Below, in pieces: positions 20,288-29,444 of a stretch of DNA of 64,000 bases; positions within the stretch are counted from its first letter, which is position 1, and each line of letters opens with the position of its first letter. The stretch is from Pseudoalteromonas sp. H105. Lineage in GTDB: Bacteria; Pseudomonadota; Gammaproteobacteria; Enterobacterales; Alteromonadaceae. The notes beneath the pieces are model-generated. The model had not been told where the DNA came from. It was given only the letters and a program-made list of their open reading frames with translations, and made no database searches. Location of the stretch: positions 186,001 to 250,000 of the forward strand of contig NZ_LOFH01000007.1 in NCBI RefSeq assembly GCF_001469215.1. Reading direction: 5' to 3'. A program made the translations under genes and the position numbers.

Positions 20288-21469
20288 ATGTCAAAACTGG
20301 TTTTAGCAATTGATGATGATAAGTACGTACACCGTGTTATAGAAGAGTCTTTAGCAGGGTTTTGTAAAATCATACATGCTAAAAATGGTGATGAAGGACT
20401 TAGACAAGCAAAAAAGTATAACCCAGATATTATTTTACTTGATGTCGAAATGCCGGGGAAAACAGGCTACGAAGTATGTCGAGAGCTTAAATCGATTGAG
20501 CAAACCAAAGATACGCCCATCATGTTTTTGTCTGGTAAAAGTGCACTCCCAGAGCGGGTGAAAGGCTATAATTCAGGGGCTGCTGATTACATAGTTAAAC
20601 CATTCAATGCTGAAGAGCTGATTGCGCGGATCCGCGTTTTATATGAATACAGACAGCACTCAATCAAACTCAAAAGTGATATTGAGCGGGCGCAAATAAC
20701 CGCTGAAATTGCGATGACTGACTCTGGCGATATGGGACGAATCATGCGTTATGTAGGGCAGACTTATCATGCGCATGATATCGAGACTCTATCAGGTTAC
20801 TTTTTTGATTTTTTTAAGCCTTTAAACTTAGATGTCGTAGCTGCATTTTGGTACGAAGAAGTGGGGGTGTTTTACTGTGATGATGGTGCAGTGTGCCCGC
20901 TAGAACAAGAGTTATTAGAAAAGCACCGCTATGCAAATCGTTTTGTCGATTTTAGCAGTCGTACAATCGTTAATTATCCGAAGGTTTCTCTTTTAATTAA
21001 AAATATGCCGTTGGATGATGCTGCGCTATATGGTCGTTTTAAAGATCTATTCCCACATATATTAGAAGTAACAAACGCCAAGATACAAGATATGGAAGTC
21101 AATGAAAGGGCGTTATCTCAGGCTCATACCATTGGTAATGCATTTAATGAGTTATCTTCACAGATGTATAAAAACAGCGATGCTCGTGATCTGGAAACAG
21201 CAAAGTTTGAGGCTCAATTAAACCAAATGCGTGATGTAATCGCTCAACATCCTTCGTTAAATGATAATCAAACATTGCTTACACAAATAGAACAGCTGGC
21301 ACAGGTACAAAAATCTTTCAGTGTTCTCAACGAAGATCTTACCTATATTAAATATCAATTGAATCACATCATTGAATCGCGTAACGAATTAATTATTAGC
21401 CTAAGTAAAATCGCAGAGCCAGAACACACAAACGACATTACATCGCAAACAGATATTGAGCTATTTTAG
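20288..21469 (+). CDS. Response regulator with a receiver domain and an unrecognised C-terminal half
   Basis: The N-terminal receiver (REC) domain is complete: acidic pocket D9-D11, phospho-acceptor D52 in IILLDVEMPGKTG, conserved Thr/Ser region FLSGK and K104 in YIVKPF. From about residue 125 on I see no DNA-binding, GGDEF, EAL or kinase motif. The middle part (about 150-270) looks globular and the C-terminal third (about 270-370) is heptad-rich and probably coiled coil. ATGs at 20240 and 20276 lie upstream in frame; 20288 is chosen because GGAGCAAGG lies just before it and the protein then starts directly at the receiver. It has its own transcription unit after the prlC terminator. Partner kinase not in the window. 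Confidence 0.82.
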   Translation: MSKLVLAIDDDKYVHRVIEESLAGFCKIIHAKNGDEGLRQAKKYNPDIILLDVEMPGKTGYEVCRELKSIEQTKDTPIMFLSGKSALPERVKGYNSGAADYIVKPFNAEELIARIRVLYEYRQHSIKLKSDIERAQITAEIAMTDSGDMGRIMRYVGQTYHAHDIETLSGYFFDFFKPLNLDVVAAFWYEEVGVFYCDDGAVCPLEQELLEKHRYANRFVDFSSRTIVNYPKVSLLIKNMPLDDAALYGRFKDLFPHILEVTNAKIQDMEVNERALSQAHTIGNAFNELSSQMYKNSDARDLETAKFEAQLNQMRDVIAQHPSLNDNQTLLTQIEQLAQVQKSFSVLNEDLTYIKYQLNHIIESRNELIISLSKIAEPEHTNDITSQTDIELF

Positions 21470-21527
21470 TGCTATAGGCTGTGGCAATTGATATACTTCG
21501 CACGCTACTTACGGTCGGAGTTTTATT

Positions 21528-22283
21528 TTGGTTATTCAGTGTTCTTTTAAAGAAATGCGTACATATCTTAACGAGTTAGAGCAACGCTTTGGGCTGGATA
21601 GCTGGGCTGCTCAACAGACTGGGTTTGCGCTGCGTTATGATGAAAAAGGGTTGAGCTTATATAAAACCGATGAACCAAAGCTAGGTGCAATTTCTGTTGA
21701 TTTTGTGACAGGCGCTGCTGCTCATAGACGTAAGTTTGGTGGTGGTAAAGGACAATCAATCGCAAAAGCGGTGGGATTAAACAAAGGGGCAACTCCCGTT
21801 GTGTTAGATGCTACCGCAGGCTTAGGTCGAGATGGATTTGTCTTAGCTTCTTTGGGCTGTAAAGTGATTCTCCATGAACGTCACCCTGTTGTTGCTGCGT
21901 TACTCTATGATGGTTTACAGCGAGCCTATAATGACATTGAAATAGGCCCTTGGATGAAGGAAAACATGAGCTTGGTATTTGGCTCTAGCCATACGTTGCT
22001 GGCACAGTGTGCGAGCGTTCCTGATGTTGTGTATCTTGATCCTATGTTTCCTCATCGTGAAAAGTCAGCATTAGTAAAAAAAGAGATGCGTGTATTTCAA
22101 GATCTTGTAGGGGCCGATACCGATGCGGATAACTTATTAGATTTTGCTTACCCGCTTGCGAGTAAACGGGTTGTGGTTAAACGGCCTGATTATGCGCCAT
22201 TTCTAAATGACAAAGCACCCAGTATGCAAATCAAAACCAAGAAGAATCGCTTTGATGTGTATGTTAAAGCGGCCATGGTCTAA
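21528..22283 (+). CDS. rsmJ: 16S rRNA (guanine1516-N2)-methyltransferase RsmJ
   Basis: SAM-dependent methyltransferase that modifies G1516 of 16S rRNA. The SAM-binding motif [19 protein letters not shown] and the acidic loop ILHERHPVV are near residues 87-120, and the catalytic-type motif [16 protein letters not shown] lies near 165. Length 251 matches E. coli RsmJ (250). The frame opens at a TTG with GGAG seven bases before it; the next ATG (21555) has no comparable site, so TTG is preferred. Proximity to prlC is the conserved context. Confidence 0.93.
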   Translation: MVIQCSFKEMRTYLNELEQRFGLDSWAAQQTGFALRYDEKGLSLYKTDEPKLGAISVDFVTGAAAHRRKFGGGKGQSIAKAVGLNKGATPVVLDATAGLGRDGFVLASLGCKVILHERHPVVAALLYDGLQRAYNDIEIGPWMKENMSLVFGSSHTLLAQCASVPDVVYLDPMFPHREKSALVKKEMRVFQDLVGADTDADNLLDFAYPLASKRVVVKRPDYAPFLNDKAPSMQIKTKKNRFDVYVKAAMV

Positions 22284-22393
22284 TCGCTTTATAGGATTAA
22301 TGTGGCTTATTCGTTCATGTCACTGACACCATACTTTGACATAGATTGAGCGGTGAAAATAAGTCACTGTAACGAGACACTACACTGAGAGAA

Positions 22394-23533
22394 TCATACT
22401 TTCTGCGCTTTTCTGTACTGACTTGGCGTTAAGCCATTAAATTTTTTGAACGCTTTGTAAAAAGAAGAGCGCGAGTTAAACCCGGTCGCCATCGCGATAT
22501 CAAGTACCGATTGATTGGTATCTGTAAGCATGTGGTTGGCACTCTCTATTCTTGCATCATTGATAAAATCAAAAAATGTTGTACCCAAGTGCTGTGATAA
22601 TGTTTGTGATATATATTGCGAGGGCTCTTTTGCTATTGCAGAGAGTTTTGCCAGCGTTAACTCAGGATCAAGGTGTGCCTTATCATCATTTATAGCACGG
22701 GTTAGCTTTTCTGAAATCACTGATAAGTCATGGTTAGTTAATGCTGAGCGTTCGTATGCTTTTGTTGGTTGTTGTTGGCTTTTAACGTCTGTTGGTGGTG
22801 GGTTGTCTTCAAAGCCTGGGCGTTGTTGTAACCCATTGGCACACATTACCCAGACAATGGTGACAAGCATTACCAATGCGCCGTTCTCAGACACGCCGAT
22901 AAACTGTAACCGATTATCAAGCAGCAATACTGCTAGCGCATATACCCAGGAAAAGGCGATAAGTAAGGAAACACCACTAAACCAGCTTAGGCTCTTCCCT
23001 TGATCATTTGAAAATACATTCTTCAACTTATTTCTGTATTTGACCGTTCGCTTTAGCATCATGACAACGTAGCACCAGCTGAGCACGCACCAAAATATCA
23101 CCGTGGCAAAAAATGTACCGGAAAGTAGATGAATATAAGTGTCGTCATGGCTCTGCTCTGAGAAAAACATGGCGTTAAAGGATGGTTTTGGTAAAAGGAA
23201 AAGAGCCCCCCCCAGAGCGCCAGCGAATAGCAGCGGGAAAAGATGCTTCCACATAGCTGGCGTCCACTGCCATTGATGCTCTGCTATCAATGCTTCGTGA
23301 TAAAACCACAGACTGGGCAATAATAAGAAGAACAACAAAGGCAACACACTGATGTACAGCTGAGTAAGCCAAGGCAAAAAAGCAGAAATAATAGGGCCAG
23401 TAGAAAGCAGTCCTAAACATAACAGTATAAGGATCAACGGTTTTTTTGATGGTGAAGGCGTTTGCATCGGCATTAATATCAGCGTAAAACTTGCGACCGC
23501 CATTGCCATTGTTGATAAGAAAATTTCAGTCAT
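22394..23533 (-). CDS. Membrane-anchored AraC-family regulator (about seven TM helices plus AraC HTH)
   Basis: 379 residues. The first 240 contain about seven hydrophobic helices (roughly 3-22, 32-52, 56-77, 97-115, 136-160, 186-206, 218-238) instead of a soluble sensor domain. After a polar linker (about 245-275) comes an AraC/XylS double helix-turn-helix: LTLAKLSAIAKEPSQYISQT then VLDIAMATGFNSRSSFYKAF and the closing GLTPSQYRK. Membrane-integrated AraC proteins of this design are known in Alteromonadales and relatives; their signals are mostly unknown. It is divergent from a membrane-protein gene at 23763, its likeliest target. RBS AGGAATTGATTG precedes the ATG. Confidence 0.85.
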   Translation of the reverse strand: MTEIFLSTMAMAVASFTLILMPMQTPSPSKKPLILILLCLGLLSTGPIISAFLPWLTQLYISVLPLLFFLLLPSLWFYHEALIAEHQWQWTPAMWKHLFPLLFAGALGGALFLLPKPSFNAMFFSEQSHDDTYIHLLSGTFFATVIFWCVLSWCYVVMMLKRTVKYRNKLKNVFSNDQGKSLSWFSGVSLLIAFSWVYALAVLLLDNRLQFIGVSENGALVMLVTIVWVMCANGLQQRPGFEDNPPPTDVKSQQQPTKAYERSALTNHDLSVISEKLTRAINDDKAHLDPELTLAKLSAIAKEPSQYISQTLSQHLGTTFFDFINDARIESANHMLTDTNQSVLDIAMATGFNSRSSFYKAFKKFNGLTPSQYRKAQKV

Positions 23534-23762
23534 TCAATCAATTCCTATTTTTTATTGCTCAACGTCGCCGTATTTTGTCTTCGCCACATTGTGCGAATAC
23601 CCAACTCACTTCATCACTAATTGTTGTAATGCATTCGGACAGTATTATAAGCGCGTTAGCAGCAAAAAATGTCCGAGTTATGTAGGAAAGACGATTGAAG
23701 ACACTTTATTCGTTAGTATGGACGCATTAATTACACAGTTTAATATTAAGGAACCGTTTATC

Positions 23763-24452
23763 ATGAATCACAACATAAGTGATCAAAAGACCTCGAACCA
23801 TATACACATGCGGTGGGGCGCGAGCGCTTTTTTTGCCATGCCGATGTGCTACATCGTTATGTTTTTAATTTATGGCGTTGCGCTTTCAATTCCTCAAACT
23901 GCGTCTGTAAGTGATAAAATTGCGTATATTGAATCACAACAATCCTTACTTAGTCTCGCGAATATTTTTGGTTATCTCGTATTCGGAGGTTTCTTATTTA
24001 TTGCAGTACAGGCAACGCATGCACGTCTCAACGTATTATCATCTCATCTTCTAAACGCCGCAAGCGCATTTGGCTTTATTTGGGTCGTGTTTATGTTCGG
24101 CTCAGGTATGGTTGCACTCGTTGGTATGAACACGATGGTTTTGTTGTTTGCCAAAGGGAGCTCACATGCGGATACCTTGTTTTATGTTTATACCACCGTG
24201 GTTAATGGTTTAGGCGGGGGAATTGAGTTGGTCGGTGGTATATGGGTATTGCTTATTAGTATTCATGGCCTAAAAGCAGCACAATTAGCAAAAGGGTTAC
24301 ATTTACTAGGGCTTGTTGTTGGTGCTTTAGGTGTGCTCACGCTGTTTCAGTCAGTGCCAGAGTTGAAAGATGCATTCGGCTTAAGCCAGATAGTATGGTT
24401 TGTTTGGATGGGGTGTGCCTTACTAAAAAGCCGTGCTGAGAGAACGCAGTGA
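23763..24452 (+). CDS. Integral membrane protein of unknown function (resembles DUF4386 proteins)
   Basis: 229 residues from the ATG at 23763, preceded by TAAGGAACC. The open frame extends upstream to 23589, but that extension is Cys/Asn-rich, has no ribosome site and is unlikely to be translated. About six hydrophobic helices are visible (near residues 18-42, 62-84, 98-122, 140-165, 175-195, 205-222 by eye). The helix layout and the opening RWGASAFFAMPMCYIVMFLI resemble DUF4386 membrane proteins; this is a tentative family call. It is divergent from the membrane-anchored AraC gene. Confidence 0.65.
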   Translation: MNHNISDQKTSNHIHMRWGASAFFAMPMCYIVMFLIYGVALSIPQTASVSDKIAYIESQQSLLSLANIFGYLVFGGFLFIAVQATHARLNVLSSHLLNAASAFGFIWVVFMFGSGMVALVGMNTMVLLFAKGSSHADTLFYVYTTVVNGLGGGIELVGGIWVLLISIHGLKAAQLAKGLHLLGLVVGALGVLTLFQSVPELKDAFGLSQIVWFVWMGCALLKSRAERTQ

Positions 24453-24481
24453 AGCGATTCCCAGATTAAAGTGTGCTACCG

Positions 24482-24503
24482 ACTGTTGCGTTGCAGCAAC
24501 AGT
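24482..24503. repeat. Inverted repeat downstream of the DUF4386-like gene
   Basis: Arms ACTGTTGC and GCAACAGT, 6-nt spacer GTTGCA. It starts 30 nt after the stop codon. No U-tract follows on the plus strand, so it is either a weak terminator, a 3'-end stabiliser or a protein site. Confidence 0.45.
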
Positions 24504-24778
24504 ACAGCAAAAATAACCTTTATATTATGGAAAGACTATAAAAATGGCTGCTCTAATACTCTGTAAATACTTAAACTCACTAACGATAGCTATTTACCAA
24601 CGACAGCCTTAAGTTGGTAAGTCCAAACACATACATGTACAAACGCGATGCCAGAGTATAGTTTCATTTTATGTCGCTGTGTGACTTTACATTGTTCGTA
24701 AGCTATTTGTTAATTGCAAACTATGTTTATCATGCTTTTAGTTTAGCTATTTTTGTCATGTGATAATTTCATGTTAGG

Positions 24779-24800
24779 TTTTCATTAAACTGTCATAAAT
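24779..24800 (+). promoter_or_regulatory. Candidate Pho-box-like direct repeat upstream of the chemoreceptor gene
   Basis: Two adjacent 11-mers, TTTTCATTAAA (24779-24789) and CTGTCATAAAT (24790-24800). The second matches the PhoB half-site consensus CTGTCATAWAW at all positions and the first shares its TCAT and A-rich tail. Earlier TCATs (24756, 24769) continue the series at 13-nt steps. PhoB control is inference. Confidence 0.35.
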
Positions 24801-24842
24801 AATTAATAATCTACGTGCGTGATTAACCCAAAGGGGAAACTT

Positions 24843-26768
24843 ATGCGCGTATCTTCATTTACCCGCCTCTTAGCCGTGTTACTTGCCTCTGCAAGTATAC
24901 TTTTATCGGCTACATTATTTTGGGCTAGCCAAACCCTGATAAAGCTTGAACAACAAGATCAATCTTATAGCCAATTAAAGAATAAAATTCTGCTCGATCT
25001 GGAAGGGGTAATTGAAGACTATCTGGCTAAAGGTGATAGTTTGTACCTTACAAAAGCGTCTGAGCTGATCAGTGAGGTGCAGAATAATGATCTTAACATA
25101 TTACCCAGCCACTTAGAGAAACAGCTAGCAGCTTTGCTTACTCAGCTTGACCAAGATATTAATGGTAAATACCGGGCATTAGGCAAATTATCGGGCAATG
25201 AGACGGCTCTTTTAGATAACGCTTTGCGCCAAATGGCAGGTTCTGCTTCTTCATTGATTAATTATGCCAATAAAGCAAATCAAGCGGGGACTCATAGCGA
25301 GGAATATTATGTGCTTGCTAGTGACTACTATAGCGAAGTTGCATCGCTTTCATTATTTACTTATCAATTAATTATTAGCTTTGATCAAGACACTAAAGAT
25401 AGCTTGCTTCAAAGCGTAGCCAATTTAAATCGCATAGCACAGCAGATTAATAACCTAGATAACTTGGGTGTGATGAGTGAGGTTGATGAAGATGAACTGT
25501 TTTTTGGTGTTGAAGCTGAAGATTTAGCAGAGGAAATAAAAGCAGAAATAAGCAGCTGGCCAAACAGATACCCGCGAGATTTATCAAGTACTTTAGAGCA
25601 AACTGAGCAGCGCCAAGCTGGCATTGAGTCATTACGTGAACAAACTGCTTTGCTTTCAGAGACGGTTATTAACGCCGAGAAACAATTAAAAGTTGAACAG
25701 GCGACATTAAAAAAACATATATTTTTGGTTTGTTCAATCGCTATAAGCATGCTGGTGATTTTAGCAATCGGCGTTTATATTGTTCAGCGCAAACAAATTC
25801 TTGCGCCATTAAGGCAGTTGCGTGATGGTTTTGCATTTTTAATTGAGTCAAACGAGCTTAAAAATATTGAGAGTAAAAACTCAGAAACTGAAGTGGGTGA
25901 AATCGCTACTTACTTTAACCAATTAATTGAGCGCCAGCGATTAGAAGCACAAGAGCGAGCGCAAATGCTTAAGGTCATTAATGATTTTATGCAGGAGATG
26001 AGTGATAACCTAAATACAATTAGTCAGCAAACACATGGTAGCCATCAACAAGTAGAGCAAAATCAAGCATTGCTGCATGACATACAGCAAATTGGTGAGC
26101 AAGTTAACGACATTAATAGTCAAGTTGCTGATAACGCTAAGCAAACCTTTTCAGCGATGGAGCAAAGCTTGGGATTTGCACAAAGCATGTTAGGCGCGAG
26201 CTCAAATACGCAAACGCGTGTTGAAGGCGGTCTTAAGAGCTTACAAGAGTTACTTAGTGGTGTGCAGGATGTTGGCCAAGTGATAGAAGTGATACGTACA
26301 ATTGCAGAGCAGACTAATCTACTGGCTTTGAATGCGGCGATTGAGTCTGCACGAGCCGGAGAACATGGACGAGGTTTTGCGGTTGTGGCAGACGAGGTGC
26401 GTAAACTTGCGCGCCAAACTCAGGGATCATTAAGTGATATAAACGAGCAGCTTAATTTACTGAGCGAAAACTCCAGTATGGTATCTACTCAAATTTCAGC
26501 ATTAGCGGATGATGCCCAATCACAAACTAATAACGCACAAGAGCTTAAACGTAACTCTGAAGGTGTGGCTAATAATGCTCAAGATGCCAACAAGGTTGCT
26601 TTTGAGGCAATGGAGCTTGCAAAGCAGCAAAATAGGTTGCTCGAAAACTTTAGTCAGTCTATGCAAGACATGAAGGGACAGGTGAGTGAATCAAGTCACT
26701 TGGTTGAAGAAATACATGATCGATTACAGCAACAAATGAAAAATATTAAAGATAATTTAGGTTTGTAA
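24843..26768 (+). CDS. Methyl-accepting chemotaxis protein
   Basis: 641 residues from the ATG at 24843, which has the site AAAGGGGAAACTT; an upstream in-frame start at 24819 is not needed. TM1 is at about 8-30, a long helical periplasmic sensor region runs to about 290, TM2 is at about 293-315 and a HAMP segment follows ([12 protein letters not shown]). The cytoplasmic signalling domain carries the hallmark hairpin [19 protein letters not shown] and [15 protein letters not shown], the CheA/CheW contact tip. Ligand unknown; the sensor region is acidic and coiled, not an obvious Cache domain. No che genes are nearby. Confidence 0.93.
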   Translation: MRVSSFTRLLAVLLASASILLSATLFWASQTLIKLEQQDQSYSQLKNKILLDLEGVIEDYLAKGDSLYLTKASELISEVQNNDLNILPSHLEKQLAALLTQLDQDINGKYRALGKLSGNETALLDNALRQMAGSASSLINYANKANQAGTHSEEYYVLASDYYSEVASLSLFTYQLIISFDQDTKDSLLQSVANLNRIAQQINNLDNLGVMSEVDEDELFFGVEAEDLAEEIKAEISSWPNRYPRDLSSTLEQTEQRQAGIESLREQTALLSETVINAEKQLKVEQATLKKHIFLVCSIAISMLVILAIGVYIVQRKQILAPLRQLRDGFAFLIESNELKNIESKNSETEVGEIATYFNQLIERQRLEAQERAQMLKVINDFMQEMSDNLNTISQQTHGSHQQVEQNQALLHDIQQIGEQVNDINSQVADNAKQTFSAMEQSLGFAQSMLGASSNTQTRVEGGLKSLQELLSGVQDVGQVIEVIRTIAEQTNLLALNAAIESARAGEHGRGFAVVADEVRKLARQTQGSLSDINEQLNLLSENSSMVSTQISALADDAQSQTNNAQELKRNSEGVANNAQDANKVAFEAMELAKQQNRLLENFSQSMQDMKGQVSESSHLVEEIHDRLQQQMKNIKDNLGL

Positions 26769-26779
26769 TTAAGAACCAA

Positions 26780-26810
26780 AATAGGCTTAAACACAGCGTT
26801 TAAGCCTATT
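26780..26810. terminator. Bidirectional terminator between the chemoreceptor gene and yjgA
   Basis: Arms 26780-26792 and 26798-26810 (13 bp, perfect; AATAGGCTTAAAC and its complement) around ACAGC. It lies between convergent genes; the minus-strand side continues into TTTTGG. Confidence 0.75.
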
Positions 26811-26843
26811 AGTGATAAGCAATACAAACGCGCTAGGCGCTGA

Positions 26844-27368
26844 TTACATCATGCTATCTTTTAGGTATTGAAATAACTCTTTATAGCCACGTGCTGGTTT
26901 TTCAGCTTTCACTTCTTTCGCTGCATTGCGCACTAGCTGGCGCATTTTTTGGCGTTCAAGTGATGGGTATTCTTCAATCGTTTGATTGATTAAATCATCA
27001 CCTTGCTCGATCAAATCGCTGCGTAATTGCTCGATTTTTTTGATCATGACTTCCGCTTGGTTATTTTTGTTCAGCATAATGTCGATAATTGCTTTTATTT
27101 CATCGATGTTTTCAACTGTACGTAACGTTTTTGCGATGTAATTTAAGTGGCGACGATACGCATCACTTTTGTTACTAATTTTGTCTGCCACCACCATCGC
27201 TGCTTTTAAATCGTCATTAAGAGGCAAGCGCTCGCGCTGTTTTTTCCCCATTTTGGCAATATCAGAGCCTAGTTGATGAAACTCTTGCGCATCTCGCTTA
27301 AGCTCACTTTTGGATACGTAAATAATTTCTTCTTCAATTTCAGCAGGGTTGCCTTTTTTCTTCGCCAT
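26844..27368 (-). CDS. yjgA: Ribosome-associated protein YjgA (DUF615)
   Basis: 174 residues, all helical and highly charged. The N-terminal segment (SKSELKRDAQEFHQLGSDIA, near residues 15-35) and the C-terminal RQLVRNAAKEVKAEKPARGY with YKELFQYLKD are the DUF615 signature. YjgA associates with late 50S assembly intermediates in E. coli. It is commonly divergent from pmbA, as here (135-bp gap to pmbA at 27503), which supports the call. It is convergent with the chemoreceptor gene. Confidence 0.93.
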   Translation of the reverse strand: MAKKKGNPAEIEEEIIYVSKSELKRDAQEFHQLGSDIAKMGKKQRERLPLNDDLKAAMVVADKISNKSDAYRRHLNYIAKTLRTVENIDEIKAIIDIMLNKNNQAEVMIKKIEQLRSDLIEQGDDLINQTIEEYPSLERQKMRQLVRNAAKEVKAEKPARGYKELFQYLKDSMM

Positions 27369-27502
27369 GAGGTGCTCATATAATGTCGTTAACTAACCTC
27401 ATTATACGCGATTCTTTTAATGATTAATATTAGCTGATGCAATGCACTGGGTGTGTTAGCATTTAACTATATTGTAAGTGATACACGCTCAGGACCAATA
27501 AC

Positions 27503-28852
27503 ATGAAAAGCCAACAGCAAGATCCTATTTATACACAAATTTCTCAAGTAAAAGATGCCGTAGCAGAAGTGTTAGAACACGCAAAAAAACTCGGTGCTAC
27601 CGGTGCTGAAGCGGCCATGTCGAGTACGTCAGGTTTATCTGTAAGTACGCGTATGGGTGAAGTTGAAACGATCGAATTTAACCAAGATGGCGGTTTAGGT
27701 ATTAGTGTGTACGTGGGTAATCATAAAGGATCTGCTTCAACGGCTGATTTAAACCCTAAAACGTTACGGACTGTTGTTGAAAAAGCCATAGATATTGCAA
27801 AGTTTACGTCAGATGATCCACACAATGGTGTCGCAGATAAAGCGCTATTAGAGTTTGCGCCGTTGGATCTTGATTTATACCACCCTTGGGATGTTAGCCC
27901 GGAGCAGGGTATTGAGCTTTGCCATAGTGCGGAGCAAGCTGCACTCAATGCCGATGAGCGCATTGTTAATTCAGACGGCGCAAGTTTTTCATCTCACCAA
28001 GGTTTGCGAGTTTATGGCAATAGCCATGGCTTAATAGCAGGCTACCCACGCACGCGCCACAGCATAAGCACCATGGTTATTGGTAAAGATGGTGAACAAA
28101 TGCAACGCGATTCAGCTTATACGGTTTCTCGTGAGCAAAGTGGCTTAAAAGATGCCGCGGCCGTAGGACTTGAAGCTGCAACTGAAACTTTAGCAAAATT
28201 AAACAGCCAAAAGCTGGGTACCATGAAGGTGCCTGTGATTTTCAGAGCTGATATTGCTAATTCTTTATTTGGTCACTTGGTGTCAGCCATTGGTGGTGGT
28301 GCTTTATACCGTAAATCAAGCTTTTTAATGGATAGCCTTGGCACACAAGTATTTAGTGATTGTGTAAATGTCTCAGAGCGCCCACATCTGTTAAAAGGTT
28401 TAGCGTCTACGCCTTTTGACAGCGAAGGTGTAAAGACCATTGACCGTGAAATTATTCAAGGTGGTGAATTACAAACTTATTTATTAGCCAGCTATGCAGC
28501 TCGCAAGATGAACATGGTACCGACAGGGCATGCTGGTGGCATTCATAACTGGCTAGTTGAAAAAACTCACCAGGATTTAACTGAGTTATTGAAAACGATG
28601 GGCACAGGCTTATTGGTCACTGAATTAATGGGTCAAGGTGTTAACACAGTCACAGGTGATTACTCTCGCGGTGCCGCAGGTTTTTGGGTTGAAAATGGTG
28701 AAATACAATACCCTGTTAGCGAAATTACCATTGCCGGAAAATTGCAGGATATGTTTAAAGCAATTGTAGGTTTAGGTGGTGATATAGAACGCCGTGGCGG
28801 GATTCAAACAGGTTCTGTATTGATTGAAGAAATGCAAATAGCAGGTAGCTAA
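27503..28852 (+). CDS. pmbA: Metalloprotease subunit PmbA (TldE)
   Basis: Non-catalytic partner of TldD in the heteromeric TldD/E protease that matures microcin-type peptides. 449 residues; typical motifs are GATGAEAAMSSTSGLSVSTR near the start, GLGISVYVG, IFRADIANSLFGHLVSAI and, near the C-terminus, GAAGFWVENGEIQYPVSEITI. It lacks the HExxxH zinc motif of TldD, as expected for the partner subunit. It is divergent from yjgA and ends at a strong terminator. Its partner tldD is in the mre operon of this same window. Confidence 0.96.
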   Translation: MKSQQQDPIYTQISQVKDAVAEVLEHAKKLGATGAEAAMSSTSGLSVSTRMGEVETIEFNQDGGLGISVYVGNHKGSASTADLNPKTLRTVVEKAIDIAKFTSDDPHNGVADKALLEFAPLDLDLYHPWDVSPEQGIELCHSAEQAALNADERIVNSDGASFSSHQGLRVYGNSHGLIAGYPRTRHSISTMVIGKDGEQMQRDSAYTVSREQSGLKDAAAVGLEAATETLAKLNSQKLGTMKVPVIFRADIANSLFGHLVSAIGGGALYRKSSFLMDSLGTQVFSDCVNVSERPHLLKGLASTPFDSEGVKTIDREIIQGGELQTYLLASYAARKMNMVPTGHAGGIHNWLVEKTHQDLTELLKTMGTGLLVTELMGQGVNTVTGDYSRGAAGFWVENGEIQYPVSEITIAGKLQDMFKAIVGLGGDIERRGGIQTGSVLIEEMQIAGS

Positions 28853-28884
28853 ATGCTTATTCTGTTTTAACTCTACTCATACTT

Positions 28885-28908
28885 AACGCGGTGTATACCG
28901 CGTTTTTT
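28885..28908 (+). terminator. Rho-independent terminator of pmbA
   Basis: Arms AACGCGGT (28885-28892) and ACCGCGTT (28897-28904) around GTAT, then TTTT. It lies 32 nt after the stop. Confidence 0.88.
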
Positions 28909-28997
28909 ATTGCTGGTTTTTAATAAATAAGGTCTTTACCTCAACTTAAGTTAAGGTTTTATGATGGCTTTAATTACTTAAATAAAGGCGTTTTATT

Positions 28998-29414
28998 ATG
29001 TATCTAGAGCATGTGAATTTGGTTGTTGATGATGTTGAAGCGATGCTACATTTTTACCAAGCCGCGTTTCCCCATTGGCGTATAAGAAGTAAGGGGCAGA
29101 GTAACTGGCATGGTAAGCCTCGCCAGTGGCTACACTTTGGTGATGACTATCAATATCTCGCTTTAAGCGATAACGGAGAGCAAAAAAATAGAGATCTTTC
29201 AGGCCATCAAGTAGGATTAGCACACTTTGCCTATGTAACTCAGAACATTGAAGCTGTGACACAACGCTTAGAGCAAGCAGGTTACAAGGTCGATAAACTG
29301 GGCGCTGATAACCCGTTTCGTAAAAATGTGTATTTTGTCGATCCTGCAGGCTTTGAGATTGAATTTGTTCAATACTTCAGTGACATACCTGCACAACGTA
29401 ATAATGATTTATAA
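28998..29414 (+). CDS. VOC (glyoxalase-fold) family protein
   Basis: 138 residues: MYLEHVNLVVDDVEAMLHFY opens a VOC module and a second half begins near VGLAHFAYVTQNIEAV. The likely metal ligands are His5, His75 and the Glu in AGFEIEFVQYF near the C-terminus, the H-H-E arrangement of this fold. It ends in a complete module and stands alone between pmbA and a convergent gene. Substrate cannot be inferred. It is not closely similar to the VOC protein at 12453. Confidence 0.85.
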   Translation: MYLEHVNLVVDDVEAMLHFYQAAFPHWRIRSKGQSNWHGKPRQWLHFGDDYQYLALSDNGEQKNRDLSGHQVGLAHFAYVTQNIEAVTQRLEQAGYKVDKLGADNPFRKNVYFVDPAGFEIEFVQYFSDIPAQRNNDL

Positions 29415-29421
29415 AAAGGGC

Positions 29422-29444
29422 GGTGCTAACGCTTAGCACCTTTT
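29422..29444. terminator. Hairpin terminator between convergent VOC and LiaF-like genes
   Basis: Arms GGTGCTAA (29422-29429) and TTAGCACC (29433-29440), then TTTT on the plus strand and an A/T-rich left flank serving the minus strand. Its last bases overlap the end of the minus-strand gene. Confidence 0.65.

Larger units (their letters stand above)
24453..24842. other. Intergenic region before the chemoreceptor gene
   Basis: 390 bases without a gene. It holds a perfect inverted repeat near its left end (ACTGTTGC 24482-24489 and GCAACAGT 24496-24503, loop GTTGCA) that lacks a T run, and near its right end TCAT-containing direct repeats that resemble a Pho box. The middle is A/T-rich with no open frame. 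Confidence 0.5.

Noticed and set aside
22515..23003. 162-codon frame on the plus strand inside the AraC gene
   Set aside because: Antisense shadow of a gene with clear AraC and membrane features; Ser/Cys-rich translation has no family look.
23589..23762. Upstream extension of the DUF4386-like membrane protein
   Set aside because: No ribosome site and no membrane or domain feature; the ATG at 23763 has a good site and starts the hydrophobic protein.
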